From positions 100,403 through 164,402 of the forward strand of contig CAYYQN010000004.1 in NCBI GenBank assembly GCA_964473865.1: 64,000 nt of DNA, in the 5' to 3' direction. Below are positions 16,111 through 25,130 of the stretch, piece after piece (position 1 is the first letter of the stretch; the number at the start of each line of letters is the position of its first letter). A program made the translations under genes and the position numbers. The notes beneath the pieces are model-generated. The model did no database searches. It was given only the letters and a program-made list of their open reading frames with translations, and was not told the origin of the DNA. Origin of the DNA: CAIMUX01 sp964473865. Lineage in GTDB: Bacteria > Eisenbacteria > RBG-16-71-46 > CAIMUX01.

Positions 16111-19050
16111 ATGTCCCAGTCACGTCGGGGTATCGCTGTTTCTGCGGCACTTCTTGCCGGCCTGTTCCTCATCGGAACCGCGGCGGCCGTGCTGCCCCCG
16201 GACCAGTCCGGCTTCGACCTACCGCTCCCGGCATTCAACCTCGCGGGTTACCGCTCTGCGGAGACCGAGGCGGGCGGCGTTGCCTCGACCGGCGCGCTCA
16301 GGCAAGCGTTTGGCGGCGAGTGGAAGGTCTGGTCATGGAATCCTCAGACCAACACGCCGCACTACATCTATGGCACCGGCGCCCAGGTTGCGCCCACCTT
16401 CGCATCGGCGGACGAGGCTGTAACCAAGGCCTTGGATCTCGTCCGGTCCAATCCGGCGGTGTTCCGAGCGAACGCGGCGAATCTGCGCCTGGATGCCGCC
16501 CCGCGGGCGCTGGGAAAGCAGGCGGTCCACTTCCAGCAGACCTATCACGGCCTCGATGTCTACGGCGGCAAGGTCGTCCTGACCTTCACTGAGGGTGGCC
16601 GCCTCTTTGTCGTCGGTTCCGACTACTACGACGGCATCACGGTGAATCCAAACCCGTCGATTCCGGCGAACGTGGCGATCGACATCGCGCAGCGCTCCCT
16701 GGCGCCGGCGCAGTCAGAGGTCACGTCGTTCGAGCCGAAGCTGATGGTCCTTCCGGTTCCGGTGAGCGAGACTTCGGTCGACTACCGGCTGGTCTGGCAG
16801 GTCAAGGTCCGCACCGAGGAGCCGCTTGGCATCTGGGTCACCTCCGTGGACGCGCAGTCCGGGGAGATCGTCTGGCGTTACAACGACATCTGTTTCGTCG
16901 ACTACGTGGGCACCACCCACGGTCTGGTGCAACGCTTCTCCTACTGCGACGGCCAGAGCACCGAGATCATGCCGTACCTGCGGATCCAGGTGACCGGGCT
17001 CTCGCCCGTCTACGCCGATGCCCGCGGTGACTGGACGGTTCCGTACTCCGGGACCGAGGCCCGCAGCGTCACCGCTGATCTCTACAGCCCGTACGTCGAT
17101 CTGAACAACATCGCCGGGGCCGAGGGCACGTTCACCGGCGCCGCCACGCCGGGGGTGTCCCTCGATGTCGCTTTCAGCAACGGCAACTCCCAGAAGGACG
17201 AGAAGGACGTCTACCGCGCGGTGAACGACATCCACGACTTCTTCCTGGCGTTCGACCCGACGTACTCCTATACGAACACGCGCATGACGGCCAATGTGAG
17301 CCGCGGCTCCACCTGCAATGCCTACTGGGACGGGACGATCAACTTCTACATCGAGGGCGGCGGCTGCGCCAACACCGGCGAGATCATGGGCGTGGTCCAC
17401 CATGAGTTCTGCCACGGGATCACCAACAATCTCATCGGCGGCCAGGGAACCGAGGGAATTGGCGAGGGGAACTCCGACATTCTCTCCAACCTCATGACCC
17501 GCGACCCGATCATCGGCCGCGGCTTCTACCTGGACAACTGCGCCAGCGGGATCCGCAATTCGCAGAATACCCTGCAGTACCCGGCCGACTTGAACGGTTC
17601 GATCCACCACGATGGGCAGATCATCGCCGGTTTCCAGTGGGATGCCTGGATGGATCTCGAGTCCCGCATTCCGCCGGAGCAGGCCCTGGACATTGCGGCA
17701 ACGAACTGGCACTTCGGACGGGTTCTGCAACACCCGACGTCGCAGCCCGATCAGGTGCTGGCCACCTTCATCGCGGATGATGACGACGGCAATCTTGGCA
17801 ACGGAACGCCGCACTACGAATCCTACTGTCTGGGGGCGACCAACCATAGCTTCGATTGCCCGGAGATTCTCGTAGGCGTGTTCATCACCCACGAGCCGCT
17901 GAGCAGCCGCACGGTCCCCGGTGACGTTGACGTGGTGGCCACGATCACCAGCACCGAGGGCGCGCTCAATCCGGCCGCTCTCCTGGTGCACTACCGGATC
18001 GGCGACGGGGCGTTCGTGGATCTCACGCTGGCGCCCACCGGCGGCGCCAACGAGTATGCGGCCACCATCCCGAGCCTCCCGCTGGGTTCGGAAGTGGAAT
18101 ACTACCTGAGCGCGGCCGACATGGTCGGGAACACCAAGACCTCTCCGGCGAACGCGCCGACCGGCCTTTGGGCGTTCGACATCTGCAACGTCCTCGACCA
18201 GCTCGAGGTCGAGAGCGGGTGGACGGTGAACACCGAGGGGACCGACAACGCGACGTCGGGAGTCTGGACCCGGGTCGACCCGATCGGAACGACCTACGGC
18301 GGCTCGCAGATCCAGACCGAAAACGACCGTACGGCCGCTCCGGGCACGATGTGCTGGGTGACCGGCCAGGGAACCGTGGGCGGCGCGGCGGGCTTGCAGG
18401 ATGTGGATGGCGGCGCGACTTCCCTCTACAGTCCGGCCTACGATCTGAGCGGGTCGACGTCGGCCAAGGTGAAGTATTACCGCTGGTACACCGACGATCT
18501 GGGGGTCAACGCTGGCGACGATCTCTGGGTGGTCCAGGTTCGGAACAACGGCGGCGCCTGGCAGAACGTGGAGAACACGAGCGACGAAGCGAACTTCTTC
18601 AAGCAGATCACATGCGATCTCTACGCCATGTTCGGTGAGAACCTCGGAACCGTCGAGTTCAAGTTCATCGCTTCCGACACCGGGGTGAACTCCCTCCTGG
18701 AGGCGGCCGTCGACGACTTCGAGATCCTGAATTCGGCCGTCTCCGGCGTGTCCGACTGGACGAGCAGCACCCCGCGCTTCGCCCTTCTTGGCGCCCGCCC
18801 GAATCCGACGCGGGCTGGTGCGGAGATCGGATTCGCGGTTCCGGCGCGGACCCAGGTCCGGATCGGCGTCTACGACGTTGCCGGACGCGAAGTCGCCGTG
18901 CTGGCGGACCGGACCTTCGCCGGCGGCACGCACCTGGTCCGTTGGGACGGCAAGGCCGCCGGCGGTCACGCTGCGGCTTCGGGGATCTACTACCTCCGGA
19001 TGCAGGCCGAGGAGTTCTCCTCGACCCGGACCATGGTTCTGGCTCGCTAG
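16111..19050 (+). CDS. Secreted M36-like (fungalysin-type) metalloprotease
   Basis: 979 aa. Signal peptide at 1-26 (MSQSRRG then a hydrophobic stretch ending TAAA). Residues 110-190 match a fungalysin/thermolysin propeptide (VHFQQTYHGLDVYGGKVVL). The zinc site is HEFCH at 431-435 with the third ligand in GEGNSD around 452, the M36 pattern. Beta domains follow, and the last 80 residues are a FlgD-like tail (RPNPTRAGAEIGFAVP, VYDVAGREVAVL, ASGIYYLRM) like that of the protease at 8488. The propeptide should keep it inactive until export. AAAGGAGAT precedes the ATG, and it is a single-gene unit with its own promoter and terminator. Confidence 0.92.
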   Translation: MSQSRRGIAVSAALLAGLFLIGTAAAVLPPDQSGFDLPLPAFNLAGYRSAETEAGGVASTGALRQAFGGEWKVWSWNPQTNTPHYIYGTGAQVAPTFASADEAVTKALDLVRSNPAVFRANAANLRLDAAPRALGKQAVHFQQTYHGLDVYGGKVVLTFTEGGRLFVVGSDYYDGITVNPNPSIPANVAIDIAQRSLAPAQSEVTSFEPKLMVLPVPVSETSVDYRLVWQVKVRTEEPLGIWVTSVDAQSGEIVWRYNDICFVDYVGTTHGLVQRFSYCDGQSTEIMPYLRIQVTGLSPVYADARGDWTVPYSGTEARSVTADLYSPYVDLNNIAGAEGTFTGAATPGVSLDVAFSNGNSQKDEKDVYRAVNDIHDFFLAFDPTYSYTNTRMTANVSRGSTCNAYWDGTINFYIEGGGCANTGEIMGVVHHEFCHGITNNLIGGQGTEGIGEGNSDILSNLMTRDPIIGRGFYLDNCASGIRNSQNTLQYPADLNGSIHHDGQIIAGFQWDAWMDLESRIPPEQALDIAATNWHFGRVLQHPTSQPDQVLATFIADDDDGNLGNGTPHYESYCLGATNHSFDCPEILVGVFITHEPLSSRTVPGDVDVVATITSTEGALNPAALLVHYRIGDGAFVDLTLAPTGGANEYAATIPSLPLGSEVEYYLSAADMVGNTKTSPANAPTGLWAFDICNVLDQLEVESGWTVNTEGTDNATSGVWTRVDPIGTTYGGSQIQTENDRTAAPGTMCWVTGQGTVGGAAGLQDVDGGATSLYSPAYDLSGSTSAKVKYYRWYTDDLGVNAGDDLWVVQVRNNGGAWQNVENTSDEANFFKQITCDLYAMFGENLGTVEFKFIASDTGVNSLLEAAVDDFEILNSAVSGVSDWTSSTPRFALLGARPNPTRAGAEIGFAVPARTQVRIGVYDVAGREVAVLADRTFAGGTHLVRWDGKAAGGHAAASGIYYLRMQAEEFSSTRTMVLAR

Positions 19051-19117
19051 TCCGCTCGGGTTCGCGCGGGACGGCTCCCGCGGCTGCAAGCGGGGAGCCG
19101 GCGCGACCACTTCCAGA

Positions 19118-19153
19118 GGAGGCTCTCGGGGGAACCCGGGAGCCTCCCTTTTT
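19118..19153 (+). terminator. Rho-independent terminator after the M36-like protease
   Basis: GGAGGCTCTCGGG (19118-19130) pairs with CCCGGGAGCCTCC (19135-19147), 13 bp with a single G-U pair, over a 4-base loop. TTTTT follows at 19149-19153. This is the strongest intrinsic terminator in the window. Confidence 0.9.
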
Positions 19154-19191
19154 GGGGCGCGCCGACCGGCCTGGCGAGACGACTCCGGCTC

Positions 19192-19245
19192 CTCCTTCGG
19201 TTCCTTCGGATCTTCCGGTTCTTCCGGTTCCTCCGGTTCCTCCGG
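19192..19245 (+). repeat. 9-bp tandem repeat, six copies
   Basis: Six back-to-back 9-mers close to TTCCTCCGG or TTCTTCCGG fill 54 bases between the protease terminator and the purine permease. The unit length is a multiple of three and would read as Ser/Gly in several frames, but no gene is supported here. It looks like a slippage microsatellite. Confidence 0.85.
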
Positions 19246-19267
19246 GGCGGATTCCGCAGACCAGGCC

Positions 19268-19296
19268 TTTACCGAGTCGGCCCCGGGTCTTAGGAT
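19268..19296 (+). promoter_or_regulatory. Possible promoter of the purine permease
   Basis: TTTACC at 19268-19273, a 17-base spacer, and TAGGAT at 19291-19296; each box matches four of six consensus bases. If used, transcription would begin only a few bases before the ATG at 19306, a nearly leaderless mRNA. Confidence 0.35.
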
Positions 19297-19305
19297 CTTC
19301 CCGCC

Positions 19306-20679
19306 ATGTGGGAGCGACTCTTCCATCTGCGCGCGCATGGCACCGACGTGCGCACGGAGGTTCTCGGCGGAACGGCCACGTTCGTGACCATGGCGTACAT
19401 CATGGTGGTCAACCCGGCGATCCTCTCTTTCGCGGGCCTTCCGGTCGGCCCCAGCACCGTGGCCACGATCCTGTCCGCCGTGGCCGGGACGCTCTTCATG
19501 GGGCTCTACGCGAACCGGCCGATCGGCGTCGCGCCCTACATGGGTGAGAATGCCTTCATTGCGTTCGGACTGGCCGCGCTGGGGATCACCTGGCAGCAGC
19601 GGCTGGGAGCGGTCTTCGTGAGCGGCGTAGGCTTCATGATCATCACGCTGCTGGGGGTCCGCGGTTGGCTCGCCAACGCCATCTCGCCGAGCCTGAAGCA
19701 CAGCTTCGCGGCCGGGATCGGCCTCTTTCTGGCCTTGATCGGACTCTACGAGACCGGAATCGTGACCAGCGGGGCGGCCGGGATGCCCGCGCCGGCGCTC
19801 CTGCTGTCCGACCAGATCCACCTGCGGGCCCCCGATGTGCCGCTCAAGATCGGAAATCTGCGCAGTCCCGAGGTCCTCCTGGCGATCGGCGGACTGCTCC
19901 TCATTTCCGTGCTGCTGGCCCGGCGGGTGCGAGGCGGCGTCATCCTGGGGATCGGGCTTACGGCACTGGCCGGACTGGTGCTCGGGATGGCCAAGCCCCC
20001 GGCGGCGGTGATGGCGTGGCCGTTTCGCGGAGAGTACTCGCTGGCCCCGATCGCCCTGAAGCTGGACATCGCGGGAGTGCTTCGGCTCTCCTTCCTGCCG
20101 CTGTTGCTGACGTTGTTCCTGATGGGGTTCCTGGACACGCTGGGCACCCTGGTCGGCGTGGGGGCGGCTGGCGGCATGCTGGACGAGCGGGGGGACTTCC
20201 CGCATCTGGAGAAACCGATGGTGGTCGACGCGGCCACCTGTATGTTCAGCGGTCTCGTGGGCACCTCCACCAGCGGTGCCTACATCGAGTCCGCGGTGGG
20301 GATCCGCGAGGGCGCCCGCACCGGTCTGGCCGCGGTGACCACGGCGGTGCTCTTTGCCGCCTCGCTCTTCTTCATCCCGCTTCTCACGCCGCTCCAGGGG
20401 TTGCGGTACGCGTACGCGCCGGCGCTCGTCGGGGTGGGGATGTTGATGATCTCATCGATCGCGCGGATCGACTTTGCCGATCTCACCGAAGTGGTTCCCG
20501 CCTTTCTGACGATCGCTTTCATGGTCTTCACCTATAACATCGCCAACGGTCTTACCGTGGGACTGCTGCTCTACCCGATCGTGAAGGTGCTGGGCGGGAA
20601 ACGCCGCGAGGTGAATCGCGCGGCGATCGTCCTGGCATTGCTGTGCGGTTTCTACTTCGTGTTCGGAATGCCCCACTGA
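19306..20679 (+). CDS. AzgA-type purine (guanine/hypoxanthine) permease
   Basis: 457 aa and very hydrophobic, with about 12-14 membrane segments. It shows the NCS2/AzgA family signatures: EVLGGTATFVTMAYIMVVNP near the N-terminus, APYMGENAFIAFG, and DTLGTLVGVG with the conserved acidic residue. GTSTSGAYIESAVGIREGARTG is another hallmark and should line the substrate site. The protein takes up guanine, hypoxanthine or adenine with protons for purine salvage. No salvage enzyme lies next to it, and no purine riboswitch is visible upstream. The start matches the family N-terminus. Confidence 0.93.
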   Translation: MWERLFHLRAHGTDVRTEVLGGTATFVTMAYIMVVNPAILSFAGLPVGPSTVATILSAVAGTLFMGLYANRPIGVAPYMGENAFIAFGLAALGITWQQRLGAVFVSGVGFMIITLLGVRGWLANAISPSLKHSFAAGIGLFLALIGLYETGIVTSGAAGMPAPALLLSDQIHLRAPDVPLKIGNLRSPEVLLAIGGLLLISVLLARRVRGGVILGIGLTALAGLVLGMAKPPAAVMAWPFRGEYSLAPIALKLDIAGVLRLSFLPLLLTLFLMGFLDTLGTLVGVGAAGGMLDERGDFPHLEKPMVVDAATCMFSGLVGTSTSGAYIESAVGIREGARTGLAAVTTAVLFAASLFFIPLLTPLQGLRYAYAPALVGVGMLMISSIARIDFADLTEVVPAFLTIAFMVFTYNIANGLTVGLLLYPIVKVLGGKRREVNRAAIVLALLCGFYFVFGMPH

Positions 20680-20872
20680 GGCCAACCGGGACACCGGAAC
20701 GCAGATCGGCGCGACGTCCGGAGGCGATCGGGTCTTTGGGCAGATGACGGCTTGAAGGACAACTGGTCTTTGAAAGCGCGACAAGTCGTCGCAACCGCAG
20801 GCGCCCGATCGTCTGACGACCGTGCGCATTCGGCGCGGGCGTCCAGCGGGCCGGATCCGCTACATTCATTCC

Positions 20873-21784
20873 ATGTCGAGCGTCAACGCCGATCCGGCGT
20901 ATGTGGGCCTTGCCCGATCCGGTGAGCTGCAAGCCCGCGTCGAGCAGGCCGGCCGGACTCTGAGCGCTTGCAGCCTGTGCGGCCACCGCTGCCTCGTGGA
21001 CCGGTGGCACGAGGCCCTGGGGCACTGTCTGTCCCGCGCGCGTGCGGTGGTGCATGGATTCGGCCCGCACCATGGCGAAGAGACCTGCCTGAGCGGCGAG
21101 CGGGGATCAGGGACGGTCTTCTTCAGCCGCTGCAACCTGGCGTGCGTCTTCTGTCAGAACTACGAGACCAGTGCGCGCGGAGATGGCGAGGAACTCGATG
21201 CGGACGGTCTGGCGTCGGTGTTTCTCCGGCTGCAGGAGTGGGAGTGCCACAACCTGAACCTGGTGACGCCGACCCATCAGATCCCCGCGATCCTCGAGGC
21301 GCTGGCGCAGGGGGCAAGGCGCGGTCTGCGCCTGCCGCTGGTCTGGAACACCGGGAGCTACGAAACCCTGCAGGCGCTGGCCCTGCTCGACGGTGTGGTC
21401 GATGTGTATCTGCCCGATCTGAAGTATGGCGACTCGGATACGGCGATTCTGCTGTCCGGGGCGCCGGGCTACTGGGAGACAGCGACCGCCGCGATCCGGG
21501 AGATGCACCGACAGGTCGGGGACCTGGCGCTCGATGCGGCCGGGCTGGCCCGGCGTGGGCTCCTGGTCCGACACCTGGTCCTGCCGGGCGACCTTTCCGC
21601 GACCGGGCGCGTCGTGGAGTTTCTCGCGCACCATGTCGCCGCGCGCACTGCGCTCAATCTGATGGATCAGTACCGGCCTTGCCATCGCGCGGGGGAGTTC
21701 CCGCCGCTGGATCGCCGGCTCACGATGGACGAATGGAAGGCGGCCGAGACCGCCGCGCGGAAGGCGGGCCTCACACTGGTGTGA
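20873..21784 (+). CDS. Radical SAM protein, PflA-activase-like
   Basis: 303 aa from the ATG at 20873 (MSSVNADPAY); a GTG 17 codons upstream is also open. The cluster-binding CNLACVFC follows the CxxxCxxC rule for a 4Fe-4S cluster and SAM. Upstream Cys pairs (CSLCGHRC, then HCLS and TCLS) resemble the extra cysteines of the pyruvate formate-lyase activating enzyme-like group often annotated PflA or AmmeMemoRadiSam-like. VWNTGSYET and DVYLPDLKYG belong to the barrel. The physiological target is not known for this subgroup, and no glycyl-radical enzyme is nearby. No strong ribosome site is visible. Confidence 0.88.
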   Translation: MSSVNADPAYVGLARSGELQARVEQAGRTLSACSLCGHRCLVDRWHEALGHCLSRARAVVHGFGPHHGEETCLSGERGSGTVFFSRCNLACVFCQNYETSARGDGEELDADGLASVFLRLQEWECHNLNLVTPTHQIPAILEALAQGARRGLRLPLVWNTGSYETLQALALLDGVVDVYLPDLKYGDSDTAILLSGAPGYWETATAAIREMHRQVGDLALDAAGLARRGLLVRHLVLPGDLSATGRVVEFLAHHVAARTALNLMDQYRPCHRAGEFPPLDRRLTMDEWKAAETAARKAGLTLV

Positions 21785-21964
21785 CGCGCGACGGCGCCTC
21801 CACCGCATCGGCGGGGTGTCGCCCCGGACGTGGGTGACCGGAAACGGAGCGCGCGGTCGACCCTCGCGCCGCAAGCCGGGCGATCGCTCCGACGCGACAG
21901 ACAGGGCACCCGCCGAGGCGACCAGCGCGAAGATGCCGCCCCACGGGGGCCGCGGCGGACCGGG

Positions 21965-24787
21965 ATGGGGACTCCGGAGAACGGGGGGACCGTGGAGAGC
22001 GATTCGGCACCACGCGTGGACCGGCCGGCGGAACTGGTTGGCCGCACCGTCGGGCGCTATGAGATCCGCGAGCTGATCGGATCCGGGGGCATGGGCTCTG
22101 TCTATCGGGCCCACGATCCGGTGATCGATCGCGACGTGGCTGTGAAGCGCCTGGCCGCAGATCTGGCCGACGATCGCGATCGGTGGGATCGCCTTGTGCG
22201 GGAGGCCCGCGCGGCCTCGGCGTTGCAGCATCCGGCCATCGCGGCGATCTACGATGTCTTCGAGCACGACGGTGAGGGCTACCTGGTCGAGGAGCTGGTC
22301 GAGGGATCGCGCTTGCGGGACTGCCTGGGTGTTCCGATCGAGCTGTCGGCGTTTCTGACGTTCGCGGAAGACTGCGCCGGGGCTCTGGCCGCGGCGGCGG
22401 CCAGCGGCATCGTGCACTGCGACCTGAAGCCGGAGAACATTCTCATCGACGCGGCCGGACATCCGCGCATTCTTGACTTCGGGCTTGCGTTTCACCGCGG
22501 CGAGAGAGGTTGGAGCGATGGCGCAGGCTACCCCGGCGGTCGCGTGTCCGGTGGTTCCGGCGTTCGCGTGGCCGGCGTCTCGGGCGATCGCGCGGTTGGC
22601 GGCGCGGGCGATCGCGTGCCTGGCGGCGCGGGCGATCGCGTGCCTGGCGGCTCGGGCGGCGGCTCGGGCGAGGATGAGGTCACCGCCCCCATCTCGCTGT
22701 CCAGCGCGGGATCCGCCCCGCCGAGCGCGGAGGCGCTCGCGGCCGTATCGCCGCCAACCCCGGCCCGCCTGGACGGCACCCTGACCTACCTGGCTCCCGA
22801 GCGAATTCGGGGATCGGAGCCGGACGTCCGCTCCGATCTCTTCGCGCTGGGGGTCATCTTCTACGAAATGCTGACGCTGCAACACCCGTTCCGCCGCAGC
22901 GCGCCGGCGTCGACGATCGAGGCGATCCTCCGGCACACGCCGCCGCCGCCGAGTGCCTGGCGTGCCGGCCTGCCGCCGGAAGTGGACGCTCTGGTCATGG
23001 GCCTGCTGGCGAAGGAGCCCGGGCAGCGCTGCGGGTCGGCGCCCGCGTTGCGAGACCAGATCCGCGCGGTCAAGGACGCGCTGCCCCGGACGGGGATGCA
23101 GACGCCCGCCCGGCGGTCCCGGGTGCTCGCCATGGGCTGGTTCGCGGCCGTGGCGCTTGCGGTCGGGCTCACGATGCTGGCCGCGCGCCACTGGTGGCGA
23201 CGCGACCGCCCGCCGGAACCGGCCGCCTGGTACCTGGTGGTGGAGCCGTTTCGCAGCCTGAGCCCGTCACCCGGAGACACGGTGTTCGCCCTGGGGCTGA
23301 CGGAGGCGGTGCAGACCCGCTTGGCGGAGGTGCCGGGAATCCAGGTCGTCGCCTCCTCCGTCGATCCCGGCACGCCGCTGCTTCTCGAAGGCACGGTACA
23401 GCGTTCAGACGAGAATCTGCGCATCACGTGTCGGGTGGTGGAGCGAGGCGGCGGCAAAGTGCTCGGCGGCGCGATCGCCGAAGGATCCGCCAGAGACCTC
23501 TTTGCGCTGCAGGACAAGGTGACGGCCAGCGTGGCCCGCACGCTGAGCCGGAGGCTGCACCTGGCCGGCAATGGGTCAGCGAGCCCGCATCCGACGACTG
23601 ATGTCACCGCCTACGACTACTACTTGCAGGGACGCGGCTATCTGCAGCGCCCGGGAGAAGCCGAGGACCGCCTGATCGCGGTCGGGCTCTTTCGCCAGGC
23701 TCTGGCGGTCGATCCCGGCTTCGCTCTGGCCGAAGCGGGTCTGGCCCAGACCTACTGGAAGCTGTTCGAGGACAGCCACGATCCGGCCTGGGCCGCCCGG
23801 GCGGAAGAGAGCGCGCGCCGGGCGCTGGACGCGGCACCGCAACTCGCGGAGGTCCATGTTGCCCTCGGCACCATCCTTCAGGGAACCGGCAAGCCATCAC
23901 TGGCCGTGGAGGAGTTCCGGCGCGCCCTGGAGATCAGTCCTCGCAATAGCGAGGCATTCGCCGGGCTGGCCACGGCGCAGGAAGCGCTCGGCGACCTCGA
24001 CGCGGCCGAGCGGACCTTTCAAAACGCAATCGCGGCACGCCCCGGGGACTGGATGCCGTGGGGTAAACTCGGGGTGTTCTACCGGGCGCATGAGCGGCTC
24101 GAGGAGGCGCGGCAGGCGTTCGAACGCGTGATCGCCCTCACGCCCGACAACGCGCGGGGCTACGTCAACCTCGGGGTCGTCCAGCAGGAGTTGGGTCGCG
24201 ATGCCGAGGCCGTCGCCTCCTACGAGCAATCCCTTCGCATCAAGCCCGGGTATCGCGCCTATGCCAACCTGGCCACCCTCTATCGCTCTCAGGGCCGTCA
24301 CGCGGAAGCGGCGCAGACGTACCGCCGGGCGCTGGCCCTCGACGACCGCGATTGCCGGGTGTGGGGGAATCTAGGTGCAACCTACCGGCAGATTCCCGGG
24401 AGCGAAGCGGCGGCCGACAGCGCGTACCGTCGGGCCATTGCGCTGGCGCGAGGGGAGTGGGCCGTCAATCGTCGCGACCCGATGGCGCTCGCGCTTCTCG
24501 CTCAGTACCATGCCGAGCTCCAGGAGGCCGCCGCGGCGCGCGAAATGGCGGTGCGCGCGCTTGCTGCCGGGTCGAGCCGGCCCGACGTACTGGTGCTCGT
24601 CTCGGCGGCGTTCGAGATTCTAGGCGACCGCCGGGCGGCTCTGGCGGCGGTGCGGGGAGCGGTGGCTCAGGGTTGTTCTCCCGAGACCTGGAGGCGTGAT
24701 CCTTCGATGGATGACCTGGTGCGGGATCCGGAGTTTCAGCGGATCGTATCGGCGGCGAAATCGCCGCGACGGGAGGGTGCGGGATGA
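21965..24787 (+). CDS. Ser/Thr protein kinase with membrane segment, TolB-like and TPR domains
   Basis: About 940 aa from the ATG at 21965; a GTG at 21992 is possible. Kinase domain: glycine loop IGSGGMG at 38-44, catalytic Lys 61 in VAVK, HCDLKPEN at 151-158, DFG at 171-173, APE at 277-279. Two oddities stand out. The usual HRD is HCD, so this is a non-RD kinase not expected to need activation-loop phosphate on an Arg pocket. The DFG-APE stretch is 108 residues, several times the usual length, because of a Gly-rich repeat insert. One membrane segment at about 388-408 is followed by a TolB/FlgO-like domain (about 410-540) and then TPRs to the end. It should sense on the outside and phosphorylate proteins inside, but targets are unknown. 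A small gene overlaps its stop codon. Confidence 0.9.
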   Translation: MGTPENGGTVESDSAPRVDRPAELVGRTVGRYEIRELIGSGGMGSVYRAHDPVIDRDVAVKRLAADLADDRDRWDRLVREARAASALQHPAIAAIYDVFEHDGEGYLVEELVEGSRLRDCLGVPIELSAFLTFAEDCAGALAAAAASGIVHCDLKPENILIDAAGHPRILDFGLAFHRGERGWSDGAGYPGGRVSGGSGVRVAGVSGDRAVGGAGDRVPGGAGDRVPGGSGGGSGEDEVTAPISLSSAGSAPPSAEALAAVSPPTPARLDGTLTYLAPERIRGSEPDVRSDLFALGVIFYEMLTLQHPFRRSAPASTIEAILRHTPPPPSAWRAGLPPEVDALVMGLLAKEPGQRCGSAPALRDQIRAVKDALPRTGMQTPARRSRVLAMGWFAAVALAVGLTMLAARHWWRRDRPPEPAAWYLVVEPFRSLSPSPGDTVFALGLTEAVQTRLAEVPGIQVVASSVDPGTPLLLEGTVQRSDENLRITCRVVERGGGKVLGGAIAEGSARDLFALQDKVTASVARTLSRRLHLAGNGSASPHPTTDVTAYDYYLQGRGYLQRPGEAEDRLIAVGLFRQALAVDPGFALAEAGLAQTYWKLFEDSHDPAWAARAEESARRALDAAPQLAEVHVALGTILQGTGKPSLAVEEFRRALEISPRNSEAFAGLATAQEALGDLDAAERTFQNAIAARPGDWMPWGKLGVFYRAHERLEEARQAFERVIALTPDNARGYVNLGVVQQELGRDAEAVASYEQSLRIKPGYRAYANLATLYRSQGRHAEAAQTYRRALALDDRDCRVWGNLGATYRQIPGSEAAADSAYRRAIALARGEWAVNRRDPMALALLAQYHAELQEAAAAREMAVRALAAGSSRPDVLVLVSAAFEILGDRRAALAAVRGAVAQGCSPETWRRDPSMDDLVRDPEFQRIVSAAKSPRREGAG
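22583..22654 (+). repeat. 24-bp tandem repeat inside the kinase activation segment
   Basis: Three copies of a 24-base unit beginning GGCGATCGCG lie at 22583-22606, 22607-22630 and 22631-22654, with few changes; copy 1 is the most divergent. They encode an 8-residue unit, GDRVPGGA, three times, and are followed by GGSGGGSG. Being a multiple of three, copy-number change would not shift the frame. Confidence 0.88.
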
Positions 24788-25086
24788 GCGCGGAGAGAAT
24801 GCAGATTCCGACGATCACGATCGGTGTCGATCGAGGCGAACAGGTGGCGACGGTTGCTCCCTCGGCGGTCGTCGTGGAGGCGCACACCCGGGTCCAGTTC
24901 CGGCTGGCGGACGACGTTCACGGGACGGCCAAGGTCATGCTTCCTGCGGAGGGAGTAGTCGTCTCCGTGGTTCCCGGCGAGTCCACTCCGGTCGAGGTCA
25001 CGCAGACCGGCGTGTACTACACCGTGGTCACGCTCAAGAACCCCGGCAAGGTGGCGGCGATGGCAGTGCTCATCTGCGAGGTGTAG
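24784..25086 (+). CDS. Small beta-rich protein coupled to the kinase
   Basis: 100 aa. The ATG overlaps the kinase stop codon as ATGA, so the two are translated together. There is no signal peptide and no cysteine apart from one in CEV at the end. Alternating hydrophobic residues (VVVEAHTRVQFRLAD, GVVVSVVPGESTPVEVT, GVYYTVVTL) suggest a single beta-sandwich, somewhat like a cupredoxin fold without copper ligands. I do not recognise the family. Its tight coupling suggests that it binds or is phosphorylated by the kinase, but this is inference. Convergent with the next gene, 44 bases away. Confidence 0.75.
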   Translation: MSAERMQIPTITIGVDRGEQVATVAPSAVVVEAHTRVQFRLADDVHGTAKVMLPAEGVVVSVVPGESTPVEVTQTGVYYTVVTLKNPGKVAAMAVLICEV

Positions 25087-25130
25087 GGAGGCGGTTGGCC
25101 GAACGCCCGGCCGGGGTCGAGCCACGGCGC

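Noticed and set aside
16714..20205. Very long minus-strand open frame (over 1100 codons) opposite the M36-like protease and the purine permease
   Set aside because: High GC leaves the antisense strand open. It has no family motif, no ribosome site, odd Arg/His/Gly-rich composition, and covers two well-supported genes.
20680..20872. Purine riboswitch or other RNA element near the purine permease
   Set aside because: No conserved aptamer sequence is visible upstream or downstream of the permease.
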